9,515 nt of DNA from Acholeplasmataceae bacterium (GTDB taxonomy: Bacteria > Bacillota_I > Bacilli_A > Acholeplasmatales > Acholeplasmataceae): positions 1 to 9,515 of the forward strand of contig JAUSOA010000246.1 of NCBI GenBank assembly GCA_030656435.1, in the 5' to 3' direction. The notes beneath the pieces were generated by a model, which was not told the DNA's origin, did no database searches, and saw nothing but the letters and a program-made list of their open reading frames with translations. The stretch's first letter is position 1. Every line of letters starts with the position of its first letter. The position numbers and the translations under genes are program-made. This document shows positions 1 through 6,631 of this stretch, piece after piece.

Positions 1-3
1 CAA

Positions 4-852
4 ATGCTTAAAAAATACAAAATAAACTCGATAGAAGATAAAAAACATGCAATTAAAGAAATCATACAAGAAATTGTTTTAAGCGGATTATCCAGAGCTA
101 ATTTCTTTAAAGATGCTGCATTTTATGGCGGGACAGCTTTAAGAATTTTTTATAATTTGGATCGTTTCTCAGAAGATTTGGATTTTTCCTTGTTGATTAG
201 TAATCCTGATTATGATTTTGATCACTATATTTCATTTGTTAAAAATGAGGTTGAGTCATTAGGTCTTAAATTTGAGGTTGATGAAAAAAAGAAAGTGAAA
301 CAAACCCAAATTAAATCTTCTTTTTTAAAGGGAAATACAAGAGAACAATTTTTAGTGTTTTACCCAGATCAAAACCACGATCTTGCTATTTTACATGCTG
401 ATGAAAAAATAAAGGTAAAATTCGAAATCGATACAGATCCTCCTAAATACGCGAACACAGAAATTAAGTACAGACTATTACCATATCCATACCAAGTGAG
501 AATCTACGATTTACCATCATTATTTGCTGGTAAAATTGATGCAGTTCTTTGTAGAAATTGGGGAAAAAGATTAAAAGGAAGAGATTTTTATGATTATGTA
601 TATTTTTTATCGATGGAGATAGGTGTTAATATAAAACACTTAAAATACAGATTAGTTCAATCTGGGTATATTGATAATGCTTTTGAACTAACTAAAGAAT
701 CACTAGTTCATTTACTTAATCAAAGATTCGATGAAATTGATTTTGAAGAAGCTAAAAAAGATGTAGCTCCCTTCATAGCTAATTTAAATAAACTTGATTT
801 GTGGAGTAAAGAATTCTTTAAAGAGATAACCAAAAATATTATAATAAGCTGA
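4..852 (+). CDS. AbiEii/AbiGii-family nucleotidyltransferase toxin
   Basis: A 282-residue protein of the AbiEii family, the toxin half of AbiE-type (type IV) toxin-antitoxin and phage-defence systems. Family members have a DNA-polymerase-beta-like nucleotidyltransferase fold and are thought to inactivate cellular RNA targets; the target here is unknown. The signature is clear: GGTALR at residues 42-47, then SEDLDF at 56-61, whose two aspartates (58 and 60) should bind metal. A further acidic strand, KFEID, lies at 139-143. The C-terminal family motif is AGKIDAVLCR at 175-184 followed by GRDFYDY at 192-198. The length fits the family. The ATG is only three bases from the window edge, so its ribosome site cannot be seen and a start further upstream is possible. 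The usual partner, an AbiEi-type winged-helix antitoxin, would lie just to the left and is not visible. The family call is firm; activity is inferred. Confidence 0.9.
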   Translation: MLKKYKINSIEDKKHAIKEIIQEIVLSGLSRANFFKDAAFYGGTALRIFYNLDRFSEDLDFSLLISNPDYDFDHYISFVKNEVESLGLKFEVDEKKKVKQTQIKSSFLKGNTREQFLVFYPDQNHDLAILHADEKIKVKFEIDTDPPKYANTEIKYRLLPYPYQVRIYDLPSLFAGKIDAVLCRNWGKRLKGRDFYDYVYFLSMEIGVNIKHLKYRLVQSGYIDNAFELTKESLVHLLNQRFDEIDFEEAKKDVAPFIANLNKLDLWSKEFFKEITKNIIIS

Positions 853-871
853 ATGTATGAATAAGACAAAA

Positions 872-897
872 AAAACCAGTTCGCTGGTTTTCTTATT
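872..897. terminator. Bidirectional rho-independent terminator
   Basis: An 8-bp stem, AAAACCAG (872-879) with CTGGTTTT (884-891), encloses a TTCG loop. T-rich runs follow on the plus strand (to about 900), and a run of T follows on the minus strand (positions 873 down to about 868). It lies between the convergent abiEii-like gene and the flavoprotein gene, whose stop codon is at 893-895, so it can end transcription from both sides. Confidence 0.85.
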
Positions 898-2116
898 TTT
901 TGATCTCTTCAACTATCGATAATGCACATTTTCTACCTGTTGATAAACCAATGGTTACATTATATCCACCAATAGGACCATGTAAATCTACTGTTTCACC
1001 GATAAAATATAATCCTTTAATTTTTCTAGATTCCATCGTATTTGGATCTAACTCTTTTGTTAGCACTCCACCAGCATTTACGAATGCCTTTTCCTTAGTT
1101 TCTACAGCATCAATTTTTACAGGAAATGAAATGAGTAATTCTAGTATTTTAGCAATATCTTTTTTAGATATTTCATTCATATTCTTATTGGATACATTTG
1201 CCATATCCAATACCTTTTTCGCTAATCTTTTTGTAGTTAAAGATTCAAGAACTTTAAGAATTTGAACCTTTTGATTATCAATTGAATTCATTTGTCTAAT
1301 TACTTCATCATCCTTGTGATCTGTGATGTTAAATACCAAGGTGACATCACCTTCAAGAAGTTCATCATATACAAATTCTGATATTTGCAATATAGCAGGC
1401 CCCGTCAATCCGAAATGTGTAAAAAGTAAACCACCATGACTTGATATTTTAGTACCTCTTATTTTTACAGTTGTATGAAGAATCGAAACACCCTGTAAAT
1501 CAGATAAAGCTTCTTTAACATAGGATGCATATAAATAGGTTTCAGCTGGAGTAAATGATTTATACTCAAGCCCTAATTTGGATGCGAAAACTAAACCATC
1601 TCCACTGCTACCTGTTGATGGATAAGCATTCGATCCAGTAGCAACAATCACTCTTCTCGTTAAAAAGTCTTCATTACTTGTTTTTAGGATAAACCCATCC
1701 TCTGATTTAAAGATATCTTTAACACTATGATGAAATTTAAGCCTACTCATATTTAAATTTTTCGTCAAGACTTCAAATACACTCGAGCTTTTCATGGTTT
1801 CAGGGAAATATTTAAAGTTTTCCTCTAAAACTAGATTTAAGCCGTTTAACTTAAAAAATTCAATGATTTCAGGGGAACCGAAATCCTTGATTGCAGGATA
1901 TAAAAATCTTTTATGTTTAAATGTTAAGGATTGGATAAAATCTTCTTTAGATAAAGCATTGGTGATATTACATCTTTTTCCACCAGTCAGTAGAAGCTTT
2001 TTTCCGACCTTGTCATTTTTTTCTAATAATAGGTAATTGATTTTATTTTGTTCGAGGATATTTGCAGCCATCAATCCAGATGGTCCTCCACCAATTACAA
2101 TCGCGTCATAAATCAT
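893..2116 (-). CDS. HI0933/BaiN-like FAD-dependent oxidoreductase
   Basis: A 407-residue cytoplasmic flavoprotein of the HI0933-like (BaiN/YtfP-type) family. The N-terminus is an FAD-binding Rossmann fold with GGGPSG at residues 9-14 and an acidic strand end (LLLEK, 29-33). The family hallmark GKKLLLTGGKRCNITN follows at 38-53. Near the C-terminus, GLYFIGETVDLHGPIGGYN is the second conserved FAD-contacting block. Substrates are unknown for most family members; the bile-acid role of clostridial BaiN should not be assumed here. The frame opens at a GTG (2134), but the ATG at 2116 is chosen: AAGGAG (2128-2123) ends six bases before it and would lie inside the coding region if the GTG were used. 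The gene has its own promoter and is separated from the PTS operon by a terminator, so it is probably a single-gene unit. It shares the 3' terminator with the convergent toxin gene. Confidence 0.88.
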   Translation of the reverse strand: MIYDAIVIGGGPSGLMAANILEQNKINYLLLEKNDKVGKKLLLTGGKRCNITNALSKEDFIQSLTFKHKRFLYPAIKDFGSPEIIEFFKLNGLNLVLEENFKYFPETMKSSSVFEVLTKNLNMSRLKFHHSVKDIFKSEDGFILKTSNEDFLTRRVIVATGSNAYPSTGSSGDGLVFASKLGLEYKSFTPAETYLYASYVKEALSDLQGVSILHTTVKIRGTKISSHGGLLFTHFGLTGPAILQISEFVYDELLEGDVTLVFNITDHKDDEVIRQMNSIDNQKVQILKVLESLTTKRLAKKVLDMANVSNKNMNEISKKDIAKILELLISFPVKIDAVETKEKAFVNAGGVLTKELDPNTMESRKIKGLYFIGETVDLHGPIGGYNVTIGLSTGRKCALSIVEEIKK

Positions 2117-2122
2117 AGTATT

Positions 2123-2149
2123 CTCCTTATTCACACAACAACAATTATA
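2123..2149 (-). promoter_or_regulatory. -10 element and ribosome site of the flavoprotein gene
   Basis: Reading the minus strand, a perfect TATAAT lies at 2149-2144 and AAGGAG at 2128-2123, followed by six bases and ATG. No good -35 is present: the hexamer 17 bases upstream is CTTAGT, which falls in the loop of the HPr terminator. The short leader fixes the ATG at 2116 as the start. Confidence 0.6.
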
Positions 2150-2152
2150 ACA

Positions 2153-2178
2153 TAAAAAAAATCTCCACTAAGGAGATT
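2153..2178 (-). terminator. Terminator of the PTS operon
   Basis: On the minus strand AATCTCC (2178-2172) pairs with GGAGATT (2166-2160) across a 5-base loop, followed by a run of T. The stem overlaps the HPr stop codon (2179-2177), so the operon ends immediately after its last gene. Confidence 0.9.
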
Positions 2179-2434
2179 AAATCATTTTATTTTCAACTAG
2201 ATAATCCTCAATTTGTTTCATGTAAATTGGATTTTCGCTTTCGACTCTCATCACAAATGAGGAACCCTTAGATAACCCAAGGCTCATAATCGCCATAATT
2301 GATTTCGCATCAGCAACAAAGTCCTTATGAATTAAATAGACATTGGCTGGAATACTTGACATAAAACGCACAAAATTAGTCGCTGGTCTAGCATGTAGAC
2401 CATTTTCTGCAGCTAAGACAAATTTCTTTTCCAT
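2177..2434 (-). CDS. ptsH: Phosphocarrier protein HPr of the PTS
   Basis: An 85-residue HPr, normal length for the family. It takes phosphate from enzyme I on a histidine and passes it to the sugar-specific IIA domains. The active site is NGLHARPA, with the phosphorylated histidine at residue 14 (His15 in standard numbering). The second motif, AKSIMAIMSLG, contains Ser45, equivalent to the Ser46 phosphorylated by HPr kinase in Firmicutes. Ser-P-HPr-type catabolite control is therefore possible, although no HPr kinase or CcpA is in the window. AAAGGAG lies six bases before the ATG and overlaps the stop codon of the preceding enzyme I gene, 11 bases upstream, which implies coupled translation. 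HPr lies after enzyme I here, whereas many bacteria have ptsH before ptsI. Confidence 0.96.
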   Translation of the reverse strand: MEKKFVLAAENGLHARPATNFVRFMSSIPANVYLIHKDFVADAKSIMAIMSLGLSKGSSFVMRVESENPIYMKQIEDYLVENKMI

Positions 2435-2445
2435 AGATTGCTCCT

Positions 2446-4152
2446 TTAAATGTGGATCGATTTCTTTAACTCTAAGAGGACTTGCTCTTCACTTTCTAAT
2501 TCTAACACATTTAAAGCGATTTGTTGCAAATCCTTAAAATTCATTGTTGAAATGACCTTTCTCATTTTTAAGACTTGAGTTGGTGTCATGGAAAGTTCTG
2601 TAACACCAAGACCAATCAATATTGGTCCTGCATTTAAATCTCCACCCATTTCACCGCATACCGAAGTCCAAAGTCCATGTTTCTTTGCAGCATCAGTGAC
2701 CATCTTGATGAGCTTTAAGATTGCAGGATTAAATGGTTGATATAAATAGCCTACAGATTCATTCATCCGGTCAGCTGCCATCGTGTATTGAATTAAGTCA
2801 TTGGTACCAATCGAGAAGAAGTCAACATGCTTAGCAAGACTATCTGCCATTAAGGCAGCAGAAGGGATTTCAATCATGATTCCTAATTCAAATGGATTAT
2901 ATTTTATCTTTTTATTATCTAATTCCTTTTGAACAGATAGAACGATGGATTTCGCTTCTAAGAATTCACTTAAGGTAGCAATCATTGGAAACATGATTTT
3001 TAGGTTTCCATAAACGCTAGCTCTGATTAATGCCCGTAACTGTGTTTTAAATAATTCCTTTTCATCTAGAGATAATCTTATAGCCCTTTTACCTAAAAAG
3101 GGGTTCATCTCACTAGCCATTTTTAAATAAGGAAGATTTTTATCGCCACCAATATCTAGCGTACGAATAACTACTGGTTTTGGATTCATTTTTTCTAATA
3201 CACGCTTGTACTCTTCAAATTGCTCTTCTTCAGTAGGAAATGTTTGATGGTCTAAATATAGAAATTCAGTTCGATATAACCCAATACCGTCAGCATCATT
3301 ATCTAAGATATGATTTAAATCCTTAGAGGAACCAATATTTCCAGCTAAAGTGATTGGGTGTCCATCTTTAGTCTCACTTTGAATTCCAATCATTTTTTCT
3401 AATGCTTTATTAGCTAAGGCATATGCCTTTTCCTTCTTGATATATAAAGACTTAATTTCATTATCATAATCATCGATGATCTCACCTAAGATACCATCTA
3501 AAATAATCTCTTGTCCATTCTTTAATACTTTCATGATATCCTTCGCACCAACAAGAGCAGGAACTCCTAATAAACGAGCGATAATCGCGCTATGAGAGGT
3601 TTTACCACCAGTCTCTGTAGCGAAACCCAAAACATACTTAGGATCGATTTGAGCGGTTTCAGAAGGGGTTAATTCATGAGCGATTAAAATGACTTTTTGG
3701 TTGATTGCAGCAAGGTCGATAATCTTGATATCGAACGCATTCTTTAAAATTCTATTGAAAACATCCATTAAGTCGCTTGCTCTTTCTCTTAAGTATTCAT
3801 CATCAAGTGCTTGGAATAAATCGATAAAACCTGAAACAACCGTCTTTAATGCATAGGAAAGGTTAACGGATTCGTTCTTTATTTTTTTATGAACTGCACC
3901 CTTGATTTCAGGATCTTCAGTAATCATTAAATGTGCTTCAAAAATCTTAGCAGTTTCAACACCAAACTTTTTTTCCGCAAGTTGATATAGATTAGATAGT
4001 TGTTCTTTAGTTTTTTCAATTGCTTCATCAAACTTTTGAATTTCAAGATTGATATCAGTAATTGTCTTTTTAGAGGTATCTATTGAATAATCCTCAAGTT
4101 TTAAGACCTTACCAATTGCATATCCTTCAGAAACTGGAGTACCTTTGATCAT
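2446..4152 (-). CDS. ptsI: Phosphoenolpyruvate-protein phosphotransferase (PTS enzyme I)
   Basis: A full-length 568-residue enzyme I, which takes phosphate from phosphoenolpyruvate and gives it to HPr, the common first step of all PTS sugar uptake. The N-terminal HPr-binding and phosphohistidine region carries TGGKTSHSAIIARLLG, with the active-site histidine at residue 187. The C-terminal PEP-binding barrel shows DGIGLYRTEFLYL, RTLDIGGDKNLPYL, GTNDLIQYTMAADR and the catalytic-cysteine motif SVCGEMGGD (Cys499). No key residue is missing. The ATG overlaps the stop codon of the GntR gene (ATGA), and GAGGA lies about seven bases before it, so the two are translationally coupled. It is the middle gene of the regulator-ptsI-ptsH operon. 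Confidence 0.97.
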   Translation of the reverse strand: MIKGTPVSEGYAIGKVLKLEDYSIDTSKKTITDINLEIQKFDEAIEKTKEQLSNLYQLAEKKFGVETAKIFEAHLMITEDPEIKGAVHKKIKNESVNLSYALKTVVSGFIDLFQALDDEYLRERASDLMDVFNRILKNAFDIKIIDLAAINQKVILIAHELTPSETAQIDPKYVLGFATETGGKTSHSAIIARLLGVPALVGAKDIMKVLKNGQEIILDGILGEIIDDYDNEIKSLYIKKEKAYALANKALEKMIGIQSETKDGHPITLAGNIGSSKDLNHILDNDADGIGLYRTEFLYLDHQTFPTEEEQFEEYKRVLEKMNPKPVVIRTLDIGGDKNLPYLKMASEMNPFLGKRAIRLSLDEKELFKTQLRALIRASVYGNLKIMFPMIATLSEFLEAKSIVLSVQKELDNKKIKYNPFELGIMIEIPSAALMADSLAKHVDFFSIGTNDLIQYTMAADRMNESVGYLYQPFNPAILKLIKMVTDAAKKHGLWTSVCGEMGGDLNAGPILIGLGVTELSMTPTQVLKMRKVISTMNFKDLQQIALNVLELESEEQVLLELKKSIHI

Positions 4153-4868
4153 AACGATTTCCTCACATTCATTGCTTGTACGACAAGCTCATATTTGTTT
4201 TGGTTCTTATAGCTAATTGTATATTCGAATATTTTTCCATTTTCTAGATAACTGATTTGTTCAGTTTTGATGGTTGGTTCACAATCCTTCATTTCGAGTC
4301 GTTTGGCATACTCGCCAGTGATGAGGATTGCTTTTATTTCTTCAATTGAAGATGTGATTTGATAGTTCAGTACATTGGTTATATAGCGATAAATTGAATT
4401 TTCTACTATTTTCTTTGTTAGAGGTATTAATGAAGACGGAAGATAACTTTCTTGAATTGCTAGCGGAACTTGATCCTTTTTTCTAAGACGGATCAGTTTA
4501 TAGACATCATCATTTTCTTCAATATTCAGCTTTGTTGATATCCACTCATTTGCTTGAATCTTCTCAAATAGAAGAACTTCGTTTTGAACAGTGCCACCTG
4601 TGGATGAGACTTCATCTGTAAAGCCCATGAGTGTATTGAATACTTTATATAGCTTTTGTTCAGAAATAAAAGTCCCTACATTATTGACTCTGTAGAGCTT
4701 TCCTTGATTGACTAATATATCGATTGCTTTTCTAACAGTCATTCTTGATATATCAAGCGATAAAGAGAGATTTCTCTCTGATGGAATTAAGGTATTCACT
4801 TCTTGGGTTTTGATGATTTTTTCAATTTCATCAATAACAATCATATATTTAGGGATATCTGGAATCAA
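4149..4868 (-). CDS. GntR-family (HutC/UTRA) transcriptional regulator
   Basis: A 239-residue regulator. Residues about 1-70 form the GntR winged helix; the recognition segment reads IPSERNLSLSLDISRMTVRK, and the wing ends in VGTFIS. Residues about 75-235 fit a UTRA ligand-binding domain, which in relatives such as NagR/YvoA or TreR binds a phosphorylated sugar. The ligand here is unknown. The start is taken as TTG at 4868: GAGGTG lies five bases before it, and the next in-frame ATG (codon 9) would cut into the domain. The gene overlaps ptsI by four bases. A perfect palindrome of the HutC-subfamily type lies about 16 bases upstream of the start, so it probably represses its own operon, including ptsI and ptsH. 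A dedicated GntR regulator co-transcribed with the general PTS genes is not the usual arrangement. Confidence 0.92.
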   Translation of the reverse strand: MIPDIPKYMIVIDEIEKIIKTQEVNTLIPSERNLSLSLDISRMTVRKAIDILVNQGKLYRVNNVGTFISEQKLYKVFNTLMGFTDEVSSTGGTVQNEVLLFEKIQANEWISTKLNIEENDDVYKLIRLRKKDQVPLAIQESYLPSSLIPLTKKIVENSIYRYITNVLNYQITSSIEEIKAILITGEYAKRLEMKDCEPTIKTEQISYLENGKIFEYTISYKNQNKYELVVQAMNVRKSL

Positions 4869-4883
4869 AAGAACACCTCTAAC

Positions 4884-4895
4884 TGGTATATACCA
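4884..4895. promoter_or_regulatory. Palindromic operator, probable GntR/UTRA site
   Basis: TGGTATATACCA is a perfect 12-bp palindrome between the -10 element (4910-4905) and the GntR ribosome site, roughly at +3 to +14 of the predicted transcript. NagR/HutC-like regulators are known to bind sites of this GGT-(AT-rich)-ACC form. The position suits repression of the gntR-ptsI-ptsH promoter. The protein-site pairing is inferred from position and symmetry. Confidence 0.75.
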
Positions 4896-4942
4896 CTTGA
4901 CTTTATTATATCGAATATTAAAGATAAGTCAAGTGATATATA
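4887..4942. repeat. Imperfect 17-bp inverted repeat around the operon promoter
   Basis: TATATACCACTTGACTT (4887-4903) and AAGTCAAGTGATATATA (4926-4942) are inverted copies with one mismatch in 17, separated by 22 bp that hold the -10 element. The left arm includes half of the perfect operator; the right arm covers the -35 and ends in a degenerate version of the same half-site. This could be a second, weaker operator allowing bound dimers to bridge the promoter. Confidence 0.75.
4905..4932 (-). promoter_or_regulatory. Promoter of the gntR-ptsI-ptsH operon
   Basis: On the minus strand TTGACT (4932-4927) is followed after 16 bases by a perfect TATAAT (4910-4905). The expected start point is near 4898, giving a leader of about 30 bases before the TTG codon. 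This is the best sigma-A-type promoter in the window. Confidence 0.8.
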
Positions 4943-4965
4943 ATATGAAAACATGACGTATCAAA

Positions 4966-4991
4966 ATGAAAAAGGATGCCATATTGGCATC
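4966..4991 (-). terminator. Terminator at the end of the accessory island
   Basis: On the minus strand GATGCC (4991-4986) pairs with GGCATC (4980-4975) across a 5-base loop, followed by CTTTTTC. It faces transcripts arriving from the membrane-protein gene at 5185 and lies about 190 bases beyond that gene's stop, just before the PTS operon promoter. It therefore insulates the two units. Confidence 0.75.
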
Positions 4992-5184
4992 TTAATCCAA
5001 ACGATCTCAAATATTTATATAGGATAGATAACATAGTCCATCGCACAATCATATAAAATAATTTTTTTTTGAGTAGTTTTTTTCTTTATGTACATAAATG
5101 GTCTATAGATTCGTTTATATTTTAATTAGCTAGTCCTAAACTGGCTACACTCATTACAACAATTGACCTCACAAATTATTCACC
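4992..5184. other. AT-rich non-coding stretch, possible decayed gene end
   Basis: With the promoter region this makes a 316-bp interval (4869-5184) without a convincing gene. It holds T-runs near 5061-5082 and two very short minus-strand frames: 5122-5172, which has a ribosome site, and 5015-5095, which has none. No RNA gene or second strong terminator is apparent. The distance between the last membrane-protein codon and the terminator would suit a lost or decayed gene. Confidence 0.4.
5122..5172 (-). CDS. Possible 16-residue peptide after the membrane protein gene
   Basis: A GTG-started frame encodes VRSIVVMSVASLGLAN (first residue Met if translated) and ends in TAA. AAGGTG (5186-5181) lies eight bases upstream and overlaps the stop codon of the preceding membrane-protein gene, just as ribosome sites do at the other two junctions in this island. 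The peptide is hydrophobic and could be real, the start of a lost gene, or chance. No family is recognised. Confidence 0.22.
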   Translation of the reverse strand: MRSIVVMSVASLGLAN

Positions 5185-6027
5185 TTATTGTACTAACTCA
5201 ATATCGCCTTCTGTTGATAGCTCTAAGAATAAAATACTTCCTTCACTTATTGATTTTATATTATCAATAATTTTCATGTTTTTGAGTATAAATTGATCTA
5301 ATTTAGGGAGAATAATAAATGTATTATAATATAACCCATTTAACATATATTGTTGGTAAATCAGATAGCCTAAAATATCATTGTCTTCTAAAATAGTTTT
5401 AAGATGTCTGAGTCTTAAGTGCATGTTTATGCCACCTGTAGTTATTCCTTTTAATAAAAAGCTTGCGAAGAAGAATAGAAAATCAGAATATATGCTTTCA
5501 AAATAAACTAGCACAAGTATTAAAGCAATTGAGTAGATGAGCGATAACAAGCTAAATATACTTAGTTGCAATACATTCAGGTTATATCTTTTTAACACTT
5601 TATGCTTATCTGAAAAGACACTATCAAGAAGATCTTGATCAACTTGAATTTGTGTATATTCACAGTTAAATGTTTTAATGATGTCCTCTATAAAAACTTT
5701 TTGGTCTTTTATAAATATCGTTTTTACTTTATAAATGTTGGTTAATAAATCACCGATATCGAACAAAAAATTACCCATTAACAAAAACGTTCTGAATCGC
5801 TTTATATCTAGATTAGTTTTAAATAAAACAATTTTTGAAATAATGAATATTATAGCTAAGGAAACATACAGAATCAAAAGAGATAAGATATTATTGAATC
5901 CCTCCAAAAATGCTTTATTTACTAGAAACAGTAAAATCAACAAGTTCAAACTTAGCGAGAATAAATAAGTCATTATTTTTATTTTCTGATATTGTTTTTT
6001 GAATTTATCTATTTTTATTATTTTCAT
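5185..6027 (-). CDS. Four-helix membrane protein, candidate immunity protein
   Basis: A 280-residue membrane protein with no recognised family. A basic N-terminus (KIDKFKKQYQKIK) is followed by likely membrane segments at about residues 19-37, 46-69, 153-176 and 183-200. A loop of about 80 polar residues separates the second and third, and a soluble tail of about 80 residues follows the fourth. The frame is open to 6084, but the ATG at 6027 is chosen because AAGGTGAT lies directly upstream, overlapping the stop codon of the preceding gene (6040-6038); the gap is 10 bases. Translation with that glycine-rich hydrophobic protein is therefore probably coupled. A polytopic membrane protein right after a membrane-active toxin-like gene fits an immunity role, since partners of pore-forming toxins are often membrane proteins. 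This is inference from context. It is A+T-rich, with many Ile, Leu and Lys codons, like the rest of the island. Confidence 0.7.
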   Translation of the reverse strand: MKIIKIDKFKKQYQKIKIMTYLFSLSLNLLILLFLVNKAFLEGFNNILSLLILYVSLAIIFIISKIVLFKTNLDIKRFRTFLLMGNFLFDIGDLLTNIYKVKTIFIKDQKVFIEDIIKTFNCEYTQIQVDQDLLDSVFSDKHKVLKRYNLNVLQLSIFSLLSLIYSIALILVLVYFESIYSDFLFFFASFLLKGITTGGINMHLRLRHLKTILEDNDILGYLIYQQYMLNGLYYNTFIILPKLDQFILKNMKIIDNIKSISEGSILFLELSTEGDIELVQ

Positions 6028-6037
6028 TTTTATCACC

Positions 6038-6631
6038 TTAACTATAAATTTCATCAACAATTTTATCATAAAAATAATCAACAACTATACTAGCCCCAAC
6101 CACTGCAACTATCACAACACCAATAGGTGCTCCAACACCAGTTGAAGTTAGAATGCCTGCAACCAAAAGAGCGGCTGCTGTTGTTGCAAGTAAATTGCCA
6201 TTCTCAAGCATAATTGCTGTTCTATACTCATTGTCGTCTAATCCTAAGGATGAATAGTAAGACTCATACATGATAGCTGATGCAATTGATGACACTCCTG
6301 TCAATATGTACCCAAAAACTCCGAATAATGCCTTATCAAAACTTGGTAAAGACTTACCTAAATGACCAAAAGCAACAGACCAGCCACCAACAATTCCACC
6401 TAAAATTAATTTATCTTGAAAATAATTACCGAAGTAGTTAGATTTGTATTTGCTGAATGCTAAATATCCTTTATTCATTGACATTTCAAATGAACTTAGA
6501 TTTGTCATGCTAGTTATTTCATTTGACTTCAATTGCACATGACTTGAAAAGTCCATTTTTCCATTTGCTGTCAAGCTGGATATGTTAAAAACATTGTTGA
6601 TTACCGGAGTAATGTATCCTTGAGTAACCAC
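6038..6631 (-). CDS. Glycine-rich hydrophobic toxin-like protein, orphan or 5'-truncated
   Basis: A 197-residue frame with no certain family. Residues about 1-70 are polar. Residues 75-121 are hydrophobic and glycine-rich (GGIVGGW, then FGVFGYILTGVSSIASAIM), and 147-184 form a long Ala/Gly/Val segment (ATTAAALLVAGILTSTGVG, then GVVIVAVVGASIVV) ending in a short charged tail. Such glycine-zipper hairpins are common in C-terminal domains of polymorphic (LXG or Rhs) membrane-acting toxins. There is no secretion signal, and the GTG start shares its G with the last base of the recombinase stop codon TAG. The ribosome site is poor (AGG nine bases upstream), and the frame runs open only to a stop at 6652-6650. 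These points suggest a toxin tip without its delivery domain, either an orphan cassette or the remnant of a larger gene. It sits 10 bases before a membrane protein, its likely immunity partner. The toxin role is inferred. Confidence 0.55.
   Translation of the reverse strand: MVTQGYITPVINNVFNISSLTANGKMDFSSHVQLKSNEITSMTNLSSFEMSMNKGYLAFSKYKSNYFGNYFQDKLILGGIVGGWSVAFGHLGKSLPSFDKALFGVFGYILTGVSSIASAIMYESYYSSLGLDDNEYRTAIMLENGNLLATTAAALLVAGILTSTGVGAPIGVVIVAVVGASIVVDYFYDKIVDEIYS

Noticed and set aside
900..1265. Plus-strand open frame of 121 codons
   Set aside because: It lies wholly within the minus-strand flavoprotein gene, which has strong family motifs. The frame has no ribosome site and no family signature.
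5015..5095. 26-codon minus-strand frame in the spacer
   Set aside because: It has no ribosome site and is mostly Lys and Ile from A-runs. It is most likely chance in A+T-rich DNA.
6028..6084. Longer N-terminus for the membrane protein (start at 6084)
   Set aside because: It would overlap the preceding gene by 47 bases, while AAGGTGAT directly precedes the ATG at 6027.
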